A DNA stretch of 10,497 nucleotides from an uncultured Eudoraea sp. (lineage in GTDB: Bacteria > Bacteroidota > Bacteroidia > Flavobacteriales > Flavobacteriaceae). The notes below the pieces were generated by a model that did no database searches, had not been told where the DNA came from, and was given only the letters and a program-made list of their open reading frames with translations. The position numbers and the translations under genes were made by a program. This document shows positions 1 through 7,266 of the stretch, piece after piece (the first letter of the stretch is position 1; each line of letters begins with the position of its first letter). Location: contig CAJQNH010000124.1 in the NCBI GenBank assembly GCA_905479615.1, positions 1-10,497 on the forward strand. Direction: 5' to 3'.

Positions 1-486
1 ATATTCATGATTGTGATAACCGAATTTAAGCCCCAATTTTTTACATGCCTCACCGGCCTTATTGAATTCTTCAGCCACTTTTTTATAATTATCTACATTC
101 TGTCCTTCACTGGGCATTGAAGAGCAGATAAGATACTCTTGTCCGGATTCTACTGCTTCTTCCATGGTTCGCTGCCACTTATCATCTAAATGTACGTGTC
201 CGCTCTTTAGGTTCATATCCAGGTCATCACAAACAGATTTCATTTCCGCGGGGCCGAGTCCGTAGTAGTGGCCTTTCTGACTTCTGGCCGTTTCAATTTC
301 CTTGAAGCCAAGAGAAGCAATTTGTTTTAATGTAGCAATTGCATCCTCAGCCATTTCATTGCGAAATGAATACAATTGAACTCCATAATGTTGTGTTTTA
401 AATGGTGCATAAGTAAAGGAAGGGAGAAGTAATGATCCGGCTGTAAAAACTGTAGATCGCAGTATAAAATCTCTTCTGGATGACAT
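1..486 (-). CDS. Tat-exported sugar phosphate isomerase/epimerase (TIM barrel), partial
   Basis: This is the N-terminal 162 codons of a gene that runs off the left edge. The ATG at 486 is followed at once by a twin-arginine signal (MSSRRDFILRS, then a hydrophobic stretch TVFTAGSLLLP), so the protein is probably exported folded through the Tat system. After the signal the sequence matches the xylose-isomerase-like TIM barrel (AP endonuclease 2 superfamily): YGVQLYSFR is the first strand, LGFKEIET the second with its typical acidic residue, HVHLDD a later strand, and the window ends in FGYHNHEY, a hallmark strand carrying metal-ligand residues. Exported members of this family are common in Bacteroidota and are thought to act on sugars or sugar-like substrates in the periplasm; the substrate cannot be told here. 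It is transcribed away from mazG. Family assignment is firm; the exact reaction is unknown. Confidence 0.88.
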   Translation of the reverse strand, partial: MSSRRDFILRSTVFTAGSLLLPSFTYAPFKTQHYGVQLYSFRNEMAEDAIATLKQIASLGFKEIETARSQKGHYYGLGPAEMKSVCDDLDMNLKSGHVHLDDKWQRTMEEAVESGQEYLICSSMPSEGQNVDNYKKVAEEFNKAGEACKKLGLKFGYHNHEY

Positions 487-590
487 GATGTTATGGTTTT
501 AATTAAGGTAGTTGTATTCTTCTAAATTAGTCTAAATTTTCCATACACCTTTATCAATGGTATTTGTATTTTTACCCAAATACCCATTCT

Positions 591-1364
591 ATGAATAAAA
601 GAGAATTACAACTTAAGGCCTTTGATCGCTTACTTACTATTATGGATGAGCTCCGGGAGCAATGTCCATGGGATAAAAAACAGACACTGCAAACACTAAG
701 ACACCTTACCATTGAAGAGACTTATGAATTGGGTGATGCAATCCTCGAAAACGATCTCAAGGAAGTAAAAAATGAGCTTGGAGATCTTTTGTTACATATT
801 GTTTTTTATGCAAGAATAGGATCCGAAACGAATAGCTTTGATATTGCCGATGTGGCTAATTCTATTTGTGATAAACTGATTAACCGGCACCCACATATCT
901 ATGGGGATGTTTCTGTTGCAAACGAAGAAGATGTAAAAAGGAATTGGGAAAATATTAAACTAAAAGAGGGTAAAAATAGTGTTCTTGAAGGGGTTCCAAA
1001 TAGCCTTCCCGCATTAGTCAAAGCCAATAGAATTCAGGAAAAAGTTGCTGGTGTTGGATTTGATTGGGAGCGACCAGAGCAAGTATTTGAAAAGGTCAAA
1101 GAAGAATTGTCATAATTGCAGGAAGAAGTTAATGCCGGCAATAAAGATAAATTGGAAGCTGAATTTGGAGATGTGCTTTTCTCCATTGTGAATTATGCCA
1201 GATTTTTGGATATTAACCCTGAAAATGCCCTGGAAAGAACTAATAAGAAATTTATTAAACGCTTTCAATATTTGGAAGGTAAAGCCAAAGAGCACAAAAA
1301 AACTCTCAAGGAAATGTCACTTGCCGAGATGGATGTCTACTGGGAGGAGGCTAAGAAAATATAA
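591..1364 (+). pseudogene. mazG: MazG-type nucleoside triphosphate pyrophosphohydrolase, interrupted by an in-frame stop
   Basis: MazG hydrolyses NTPs and dNTPs to the monophosphate and pyrophosphate in the cytosol. The ATG at 591 gives MNKRELQLKAFDRLL; a TTG at 564 in the same frame would add nine unlikely residues. Domain 1 is complete: the CPWDKKQT signature (residues 25-32), EExxE at E42, E43 and E46, and ExxD at E62 and D65. At 1113-1115 a TAA interrupts the frame after KVKEELS. The same frame then continues without any shift through LQEEVNAGN, the ExxD of domain 2 (EFGD, residues 191-194), VNYARFLDINPENAL and NKKFIKRFQYLE to a stop at 1362-1364. Read through the TAA, the protein is 257 residues, close to the 263 of E. 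coli MazG. The TAA stands where the third Glu of the domain-2 EExxE motif is expected (residue 175), so one G-to-T change from GAA would explain it. In E. coli the C-terminal domain carries most of the activity, so the 174-residue product is probably inactive. A sequencing error cannot be excluded. Confidence 0.87.
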
Positions 1365-1366
1365 GC

Positions 1367-1381
1367 TTTGCCGGGAGCAAA
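1367..1381 (+). terminator. Small hairpin just after mazG, possible weak terminator
   Basis: Three bases after the mazG stop lies a five-base inverted repeat, TTTGC and GCAAA, around the loop CGGGA, followed by the A-rich stretch ATCATAAAAATTT. The stem is short and there is no T-run directly after it, so termination here would be weak at best. Confidence 0.2.
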
Positions 1382-1510
1382 ATCATAAAAATTTCTACTT
1401 ATCACGATTTTGAGTCCCTTATACCTGAAACAAGGAGATCAGACGTTCTACAATACTATAATTAAACCAATCCTAAATCCTATCTTTGCTGCTTCAAAAA
1501 ACAGCCCGAT

Positions 1511-2878
1511 TTGTTGCAGCAATATACCAAAGAATTCAGATATAATATTAGGCTAGCAGTACCTGTTATACTCGGAATGCTTGGGCATACTTTTGTTGCC
1601 TTTGCAGATAATATTATGGTGGGGCAATTGGGTACTGCAGAATTGGCCGCCGTTTCTTTGGGAAATAGTTTTGTCTTTATAGCAATGTCTTTGGGGATAG
1701 GATTTTCAACTGCAATTACGCCATTGGTTGCGGAGGCTGATGGTGCTGGCAATAAGGCTGGTGGAAAAAGTGCATTAAAGCACGGATTGCTGCTTTGTAC
1801 CATACTTGGATTAGTTCTTTTTGGCCTTATTCAATTAGGGAAACCTTTACTTTATTTAATGGACCAACCCCCAGAGGTGGTAGAGTTATCTATACCTTAT
1901 TTAGATTTAGTGGCCTTTTCTTTAGTTCCGCTGGTTATGTTTCAGGCTTATAAGCAATTTTCTGAAGGCTTGTCTCAAACCAAATATCCAATGTATGCAA
2001 CTATTGCAGCTAATGTAGTTAATATTGTGTTGAATTACCTGCTGATATTTGGTGCTTTTGGTTTTCCAAAGCTCGGGATTATTGGCGCTGCCATTGGCAC
2101 TCTTGCTGCACGGATAATAATGCTGATAATGCTTTGGTATTTATTGGAGAAGAAGAAAAAATTTCACGATTATGTTACGGGATTTAATTTCAAAAAAATT
2201 GAAAAAAGGGTAATTCACAAGATCATAAATCTTGGTTTCCCATCTGCTTTGCAAATGTTTTTTGAGGTAGCCATATTCACTGCGGCAATCTGGCTGAGTG
2301 GCGTATTAGGTAAAAATCCACAGGCAGCCAATCAGATAGCATTAAATCTGAGCAGTATGACATTCATGTTTGGTATGGGACTTGGGGTTGCAGCAATGAT
2401 ACGTGTTGGAAATCAGAAAGGGCTTAAAAATTTCACAGATTTAAGACGAATTGCCCAGTCCATTTTTCTCCTTACGTTAATTATTGAGATTGTCTTTGCC
2501 ATACTTTTCCTTTTAGGACGGCATTGGTTCCCTACCATTTACCTGGATGTTAACGACCCAATAAACCAGGCAGATAATATGGAAGTAATTATTCTGGCCT
2601 CACAATTACTTTTAGTAGCGGCATTTTTCCAGATTTCAGATGGTTTTCAGGTGGTTATACTTGGTGCTTTAAGGGGTTTACAAGATGTAAAAGTCCCAAC
2701 TTTTATTACTCTAATTGCTTATTGGTTGATAGGCTTTCCTATATGCTATTACCTGGGTTTACATACAGAATTAAAGAGTACAGGCATATGGATAGGGTTG
2801 CTGGCGGGCTTGACAGCATCGGCAATTATGTTGTATATTCGATTTAACAAAATGACCAAAAAACTTATAAATTCTTAG
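1511..2878 (+). CDS. MATE family multidrug/cation efflux transporter (NorM-like)
   Basis: This is a 455-residue inner-membrane protein of the usual MATE length, with about twelve hydrophobic segments in two repeats of six. It should export cationic drugs or metabolites using a sodium or proton gradient. Family signatures are the N-terminal PVILGMLGHTFVAFADNIMVG, in which D33 matches the conserved TM1 aspartate of NorM, then LGTAELAAVSLGNS, and in the second half GFPSALQMFFEVAIF, where E252 matches the conserved TM7 acidic residue. No ATG or GTG is available: the frame is open upstream only to the TAA at 1463-1465 and holds no usable start before the tandem TTG TTG at 1511-1516, so a TTG start is proposed (MLQQYTKEF or one residue shorter). 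It lies 146 bases after mazG, too far for obvious coupling, and 77 bases before the next gene. The family is certain; the substrate is unknown. Confidence 0.93.
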   Translation: MLQQYTKEFRYNIRLAVPVILGMLGHTFVAFADNIMVGQLGTAELAAVSLGNSFVFIAMSLGIGFSTAITPLVAEADGAGNKAGGKSALKHGLLLCTILGLVLFGLIQLGKPLLYLMDQPPEVVELSIPYLDLVAFSLVPLVMFQAYKQFSEGLSQTKYPMYATIAANVVNIVLNYLLIFGAFGFPKLGIIGAAIGTLAARIIMLIMLWYLLEKKKKFHDYVTGFNFKKIEKRVIHKIINLGFPSALQMFFEVAIFTAAIWLSGVLGKNPQAANQIALNLSSMTFMFGMGLGVAAMIRVGNQKGLKNFTDLRRIAQSIFLLTLIIEIVFAILFLLGRHWFPTIYLDVNDPINQADNMEVIILASQLLLVAAFFQISDGFQVVILGALRGLQDVKVPTFITLIAYWLIGFPICYYLGLHTELKSTGIWIGLLAGLTASAIMLYIRFNKMTKKLINS

Positions 2879-2912
2879 AAGCTTTACTTATTTCTATGTT
2901 TATGGAAATCAA

Positions 2913-2930
2913 TGGTAAATTTTGTTACCA
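2913..2930. repeat. Perfect 6-base inverted repeat between the MATE gene and the next operon
   Basis: TGGTAA and TTACCA form a perfect inverted repeat around the spacer ATTTTG, inside the 77-base gap ahead of the 2956 gene. The half-sites and spacer contain TAAATTTTG, which resembles the Bacteroidota -7 element TAnnTTTG with one extra base. It could be an operator overlapping a promoter or a weak hairpin ending MATE transcription. No T-run follows it. Confidence 0.3.
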
Positions 2931-2955
2931 GATAAATTAAAAAATAAATTGATCT

Positions 2956-3183
2956 ATGCAATTTCCAAAATTTTTACTTGGTGATAATACAGATTACCCT
3001 ACTGCGATATTTGTTGTACACACGGAATATCCAAGGTTTATTTTAAACCTTGAAAATGACGAGGTGGAATGGCTTGAGGATTTCACTACTGAAGATGAAA
3101 AAGAGTTGTCTGATGAAGCAGAAAAATTAATTGAAGCGGCTACAGCATTTTATGATAGGGAAATAAGCAGATACGAAGATTAA
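2956..3183 (+). CDS. Small acidic conserved protein of unknown function
   Basis: The product has 75 residues and is strongly acidic. It starts at an ATG (MQFPKFLLGDN) and has no signal peptide or membrane segment, so it is probably cytosolic. The N-terminal half (FVVHTEYPRFILNL, then DEVEWLEDF) looks like alternating beta strands; the C-terminal half (from about residue 44, rich in Glu and Ala) looks like one amphipathic helix. I loosely recognise it as a short protein conserved in Flavobacteriia but know no function or Pfam name for it. Its stop lies one base before the start of the PAP2 phosphatase gene, so the two are probably translated together and the protein may be functionally linked to that enzyme. 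The coding call rests on clean, protein-like sequence and tight packing. Confidence 0.8.
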   Translation: MQFPKFLLGDNTDYPTAIFVVHTEYPRFILNLENDEVEWLEDFTTEDEKELSDEAEKLIEAATAFYDREISRYED

Positions 3184-3184
3184 G

Positions 3185-3754
3185 ATGTTGGAAGAATTAG
3201 TGCAGCTCGACAAGGAAGTGTTCATTTTTCTGAACAACTTAGGAAGTTCAGAATGGGATGGTTTTTGGATGTTTCTTACCAACAAGTGGAGTGCGATTCC
3301 CTTGTATTTGTTTTTGCTAATACTTTCATTTAAGCAATATGGAGCTAAAAAGATGATTTTTCTGGTAGTCAGCGTGGTTTTATTGATTACTGTTACGGAT
3401 CAGTTATCCAATTTTTTTAAATATGGTGTTCAACGTTTACGCCCCTGTTATGATCCTGATATTAGCGAAGTAATGCGCCTTGTCAAGAGTTATTGTGGAG
3501 GAAGATTCAGCTATTTTTCTGCACATGCCGCCAATACTTCTGCGCTGGCAGTATTCTTTGCTATTCTTTTTAGCTCTAGCTATAAATATGTTGGCATCTT
3601 TTTAATTGTTTGGGCCGCTTTTGTTTCTTATAGTAGAATATATATCGGAGTTCATTTTCCATTAGATATTATTACGGGAATGGGTGTAGGAGCACTCTTT
3701 GGTTGGCTATTTGCTAAGTTATATATCTTTGCAATTCACAAATATCGTATATGA
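3185..3754 (+). CDS. PAP2 superfamily membrane phosphatase (undecaprenyl-PP/lipid phosphatase type)
   Basis: This 189-residue integral membrane protein has the three-part phosphatase signature in order: KxxxxxxRP (K79 to P87, KYGVQRLRP), the SxH motif (S112 and H114 in FSAHAANTS, replacing the common PSGH), and SRxxxxxHxxxD (S150, R151, H157, D161). About five hydrophobic segments surround these, so the active site should face the periplasm. Members remove phosphate from undecaprenyl diphosphate, phosphatidylglycerol phosphate or lipid A; the sequence does not settle which. The ATG at 3185 is one base after the upstream stop, and its own TGA overlaps the next gene's ATG in an ATGA junction, so all three genes should be co-translated. 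Next to a GT-C glycosyltransferase, recycling of the polyprenyl carrier is an attractive role, but that is inferred from context. Confidence 0.92.
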   Translation: MLEELVQLDKEVFIFLNNLGSSEWDGFWMFLTNKWSAIPLYLFLLILSFKQYGAKKMIFLVVSVVLLITVTDQLSNFFKYGVQRLRPCYDPDISEVMRLVKSYCGGRFSYFSAHAANTSALAVFFAILFSSSYKYVGIFLIVWAAFVSYSRIYIGVHFPLDIITGMGVGALFGWLFAKLYIFAIHKYRI

Positions 3755-5412
3755 TCTCTAATACGAAGTATTGGTTTTTTCTTTTGCTTACTATCCTGGT
3801 ATATCTGACGGGAATGTTCGTAACACTTTTTGAATATGATTCCGCTCAGTTTGCTGTCATGGCAATGCGAATGGTACAGGAAAATGACTTTATAAATTTG
3901 TTTAAAGGACCCGAGGAGTATTTAGATAAACCTCATATGCACTATTGGCTGGCAGCCATTTCTTTTAAAATTTTCGGTCTTTACGATTGGGCCTATAGAA
4001 TCCCCGGTATTTTAGCAACTTTGTTAGGCGCCTATAGCTGCTATGGCTTAGGTAAGGTATTGTATAACAAGGAAGTAGGTAAAATGGCCTCACTTATTTT
4101 TATGACAGCACAAACCATCATGCTGTCTAATATTGACGTACGAACTGATGCTGTTCTTACCGGATTTACCGCTTTTGCCATTTGGCAACTGGCAGCTTAT
4201 ATAGAAAAAAATTCCCTGAAGCATTTACTTCTGGGTGCGTTTGGTGCCGGAATTGCTTTTTCAACGAAAGGGCAAATTGCACTATTAGTTATAGGTCTTC
4301 CAATACTTTGCCATTTAGGGTATAGCAATAAATGGAAATTGCTGTTCAGTTGGAAGGTATTAGTTGCATTGGTCGTTTTTGGATTAACTATTTCACCTAT
4401 ACTTTATGCCTATTACTTGCAATTTGATCTGCATCCGGAAAAAATAATCCGAGGCAAAAATCACAGAAGTGGTATACTCTTTATTCTCTGGGAGCAAAGT
4501 TTTGAACGATTAAGTGGAGAAGGCGTAGGAAAGAACAGTAGTGATTATTTTTTCTTTTTCCATACTTTTTTATGGGTATTTCTTCCATGGACAATACTTG
4601 GTCTTGCTTCTTACTGGACAAAGGTCAAGGCATTTTTTAATACCAGATTCAGGAGAGATTCGGGTCTGGAGTTTCTTACAATAGGGGGTATTACATTAAT
4701 TTTTTTAATAATAAGTTTTGCGCAATTTAAATTACCACACTACTTAAATATAATGATTCCTTTGTTCGCAGTACTTTCAGCTTCCTTTATGCAAGATTTA
4801 ATCAATTCTTCAAAAGTAAAAAAGATAAAAGTATTTCTTGGACTGCAAACTTTTATTCTGAGTTTAGTGTGTATTACCTCAATTCTGATTTGTTTTTTTG
4901 TATTTAAAATTTCAAGCTGGTATGCCTATGTTTTGTTATTATCAGCTGTTGTACTGATAGGATATTTCTGTTTGAAGCAGCAGGAATATGGACTTCGATT
5001 AATAACTATAGCTCTATACAGTTCTCTTCTTCTAAATGCCGTTTTGAATTTGCATTTTTATCCATCTTTATTAAAGTATCAGGCAGGCTCTACGATGTCG
5101 GGTATAGTTGCTGAAAATGACATTCCGGCTGATCAGATATACAAAATTACCGCCGGGCCTTCATGGGCCCTGGATTTTTACAACCAACATCCCGTTAAAA
5201 TTACTGAGGTCGAAAATTTACCTGATATTGGAACTATATGGGTTTATGGTACAAATGACGATCTTAAAAAACTAAAAGAAGCCGGTGTGCATTGGGACAG
5301 GCATTTTACTGCAGATCAATTCAGGATAACACGTTTACAACCTAAGTTTTTAAATCCTTCTAGCAGGGAGCAAGTGCTAAACAGCATGCATTTAATTCAT
5401 CTGATCGAGTAA
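3751..5412 (+). CDS. ArnT-like GT-C glycosyltransferase (PMT_2/GT83-like, lipid-linked sugar donor)
   Basis: This is a 553-residue polytopic membrane protein. The N-terminal part has the GT-C fold signature: a first membrane helix, then an acidic first periplasmic loop (EYDSAQFAVMAMRM, residues 28-41, where E28/D30 are the likely catalytic acidic pair), LDKPHMHYWL (59-67, matching DKPPLYYWL of ArnT relatives), the RTDAVL segment (131-136) and STKGQIALL (171-179). About ten more hydrophobic helices follow, then a soluble C-terminal domain of about 120 residues from about 430. Enzymes of this type transfer a sugar from a polyprenyl-phosphate donor to an acceptor on the periplasmic side: 4-amino-arabinose to lipid A in ArnT, mannose to protein in the PMT branch. 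The acceptor and sugar here cannot be read. The ATG overlaps the PAP2 gene by four bases. The gene ends three bases from a convergent stop. Confidence 0.9.
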   Translation: MISNTKYWFFLLLTILVYLTGMFVTLFEYDSAQFAVMAMRMVQENDFINLFKGPEEYLDKPHMHYWLAAISFKIFGLYDWAYRIPGILATLLGAYSCYGLGKVLYNKEVGKMASLIFMTAQTIMLSNIDVRTDAVLTGFTAFAIWQLAAYIEKNSLKHLLLGAFGAGIAFSTKGQIALLVIGLPILCHLGYSNKWKLLFSWKVLVALVVFGLTISPILYAYYLQFDLHPEKIIRGKNHRSGILFILWEQSFERLSGEGVGKNSSDYFFFFHTFLWVFLPWTILGLASYWTKVKAFFNTRFRRDSGLEFLTIGGITLIFLIISFAQFKLPHYLNIMIPLFAVLSASFMQDLINSSKVKKIKVFLGLQTFILSLVCITSILICFFVFKISSWYAYVLLLSAVVLIGYFCLKQQEYGLRLITIALYSSLLLNAVLNLHFYPSLLKYQAGSTMSGIVAENDIPADQIYKITAGPSWALDFYNQHPVKITEVENLPDIGTIWVYGTNDDLKKLKEAGVHWDRHFTADQFRITRLQPKFLNPSSREQVLNSMHLIHLIE

Positions 5413-5415
5413 ATT

Positions 5416-6288
5416 TTAAGCTGGTATCTCTTCCAATTCGGGTTTTCTAAAATGGTAAATAATTCCTAAAAGCGAAACTGTGGCGGTTATTAGAAAAAAC
5501 AGCATGCTAATACTAACTGAGGTATTCTCAGCTAATCCCAACCAAAGTGCTCCGTAGTAGAAAACAACTTCCCTGCTACCTATTCCGCCTATTGTCAATG
5601 GTAAAACAGAAACAATAGACGATATTAGGAAAATAAATAAATAGGCAATGTTATCGCCTTGAGCATCTAAAGCCTGTAAAATAAACAAAACACTTACCAA
5701 TTGAGCTAGTTGGACCAATGCCGAATACCCCAAAGATTTCCAGAAAACAGGATATACGAATGAAAAAAACCTTTTATTAAAAAGCCAAAAAATAAGAATA
5801 CTAAGCCCAATAGCAATTCCAAAAAGGAGTTTATAAGGCTGTAAATGGCCTTCATCTAAAAAAAGTGCGAGTATACAGCTGATCACAAAGATTAGCAAAA
5901 GTCCATTAAGCCGATCTAAAACAAGAATAGATACAACGCTTTTAGTCTTTACCTCATATTTTTTCTTTAATACATACCCTTTATAGGCGTCTCCCCCAAT
6001 TCCACCTGGTAAAAACAAGTTATAAAACATGCCAAGGAGGTATAGTTTTAAATTGCTTAGTTGAGTAAGAAATATCTTGATTTGATGAATATACAGGTTT
6101 AGGCGAAAGGCTGATAAAACCTTGGATAGGATAAAAAACAAGAGCGCTATAAACAGGTATCCTAAATTACTTCCCTTAAGAATATCCCAAACCTCTTTGA
6201 ATTGAATTTTGGTAAAAACAAAATACAGCAGAACAAAGCTAAAAAGGATTTTAAGGAGAGTAATCCCTTTTTTACGATTATTGGCCAC
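5416..6288 (-). CDS. LPG-synthase-TM family (UPF0104/AglD-like) polytopic membrane protein
   Basis: This protein has 290 residues and about eight hydrophobic segments, with no soluble catalytic domain. Family motifs are LPGGIGGDAYKGY (93-105), LDRLNG (124-129) and LPLTIGGIGSRE (229-240). The family is the membrane half of MprF (flippase region) and also includes AglD-type proteins often encoded beside polyprenyl-phosphate glycosyltransferases. A role in handling or flipping a lipid-linked sugar is therefore plausible, but no reaction is established for stand-alone members. The start is a GTG at 6288 (MANNRKKGITLLKI), overlapping the end of the GT2 gene by 11 bases, so translation is probably coupled to it. 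There is no room for a terminator before the convergent stop at 5412. Confidence 0.88.
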   Translation of the reverse strand: MANNRKKGITLLKILFSFVLLYFVFTKIQFKEVWDILKGSNLGYLFIALLFFILSKVLSAFRLNLYIHQIKIFLTQLSNLKLYLLGMFYNLFLPGGIGGDAYKGYVLKKKYEVKTKSVVSILVLDRLNGLLLIFVISCILALFLDEGHLQPYKLLFGIAIGLSILIFWLFNKRFFSFVYPVFWKSLGYSALVQLAQLVSVLFILQALDAQGDNIAYLFIFLISSIVSVLPLTIGGIGSREVVFYYGALWLGLAENTSVSISMLFFLITATVSLLGIIYHFRKPELEEIPA

Positions 6289-7231
6289 CGATGGATATAC
6301 TTTTAATTCTGTAGGGCCTTTTATTTTGAGATTCGTAATACGTTCGAATTAGCAGTTCCATAACTATGCCTATGGTAAATAGCTGAATCCCGGCTAATAT
6401 GAACATCATTCCAAAAATGAGCAGCGGCCTGGTGCCTATATCCTGTCCGAAACCTACTTTTACGATAAGCAAATAGATATTAATAAAGACTCCCAATATA
6501 ATTAGCAATACTCCTAGAATACCAAATAAATGAATGGGTCGTTGGAAATATTTTCTTATAAAAAGAAGTAACATCATATCGGCAACTACTTTAAAAACAC
6601 GTTCCAATCCATACTTGGATACCCCGGCATTTCTCGCATGGTGTTGCACAGGTACCTGTTTTATCTGAGCGCCTTCTAAATGTGCCAGTAAGGTGATAAA
6701 GCGATGCATTTCACCATAAAGGTTCAAATCTTTAGCAATATCCCTTGTAAATACCTTTAGAGCGCATCCGTTGTCTTTGATGTCTAATTTGGTTACACGC
6801 CTAACTAAGAAATTAGCAATCTTGGATGGGATTTTCTTAACCAATGAATCCTTTCTTTTTTGACGGATTCCTGTTACAACATCATATTCGCCGCTCACTG
6901 CATACTCCAACATTTTAGGAATATCCTGAGGATCATTTTGCAGGTCGCCATCCATGGTAATAATATATTCTCCTTTGGCATAGTCAATGCCTGCAGCCAA
7001 AGCCAAACTTTGACCATAGTTCTTTTTTAACGCAATGAGATGAACGTTGGGATCTTTCATCTCTTTCACCTTTTTGCGGCTAAGGTCTGTGGAAAAATCA
7101 TCCACATATATAATTTGATAGAAATAACCCTGCAGACTCTCATTAATTTTAGATGTAAGAAGTTCTACATTTTCTTCTTCATTATAGATTGGAATAACAA
7201 TAGATAAAAGAGAGAGAGTAACGGGTTTCAT
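6278..7231 (-). CDS. GT2 family polyprenyl-phosphate glycosyltransferase (DPM1/ArnC/GtrB type)
   Basis: From the ATG at 7231 (MKPVTLSLL) the product is 317 residues; a TTG at 7255 in the same frame would add eight residues and looks less likely. The GT-A domain is at the N terminus: SIVIPIYNEEENVELL (10-25), YVDDFSTD (42-49), LKKNYGQSLALAAGID (68-83) and the metal-binding DxD in TMDGDLQND (92-100, D94 and D96). KDNGCALKVF (152-161) and SKYGLERVFKVV (205-216) match the ArnC/GtrB branch. Two membrane helices follow (about 234-257 and 270-292). These enzymes move a sugar from a nucleotide donor to undecaprenyl phosphate on the cytoplasmic face, making the donor used by GT-C enzymes such as the one at 3751-5412. 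The gene lies 35 bases after meaB and overlaps the next gene by 11 bases. The sugar is not identifiable. Confidence 0.93.
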   Translation of the reverse strand: MKPVTLSLLSIVIPIYNEEENVELLTSKINESLQGYFYQIIYVDDFSTDLSRKKVKEMKDPNVHLIALKKNYGQSLALAAGIDYAKGEYIITMDGDLQNDPQDIPKMLEYAVSGEYDVVTGIRQKRKDSLVKKIPSKIANFLVRRVTKLDIKDNGCALKVFTRDIAKDLNLYGEMHRFITLLAHLEGAQIKQVPVQHHARNAGVSKYGLERVFKVVADMMLLLFIRKYFQRPIHLFGILGVLLIILGVFINIYLLIVKVGFGQDIGTRPLLIFGMMFILAGIQLFTIGIVMELLIRTYYESQNKRPYRIKSISIGGQ

Positions 7232-7266
7232 TCTGGTGGATAAATGTTGGGACAAATTTATACTTT

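Noticed and set aside
1113..1115. Stop-codon reassignment or selenocysteine insertion as explanation for the TAA in mazG
   Set aside because: TAA ends several other genes in the window, and selenocysteine uses TGA, so recoding is not a reasonable explanation.
1480..1803. A 107-codon open frame on the minus strand across the start of the MATE gene
   Set aside because: It is antisense to clear MATE coding sequence with all family motifs in the plus frame, and its own translation resembles no protein.
3519..3530. SAHA in place of PSGH in the PAP2 enzyme as a loss of function
   Set aside because: The Ser and catalytic His are kept and this variant is common in the family; the other two motifs are intact.
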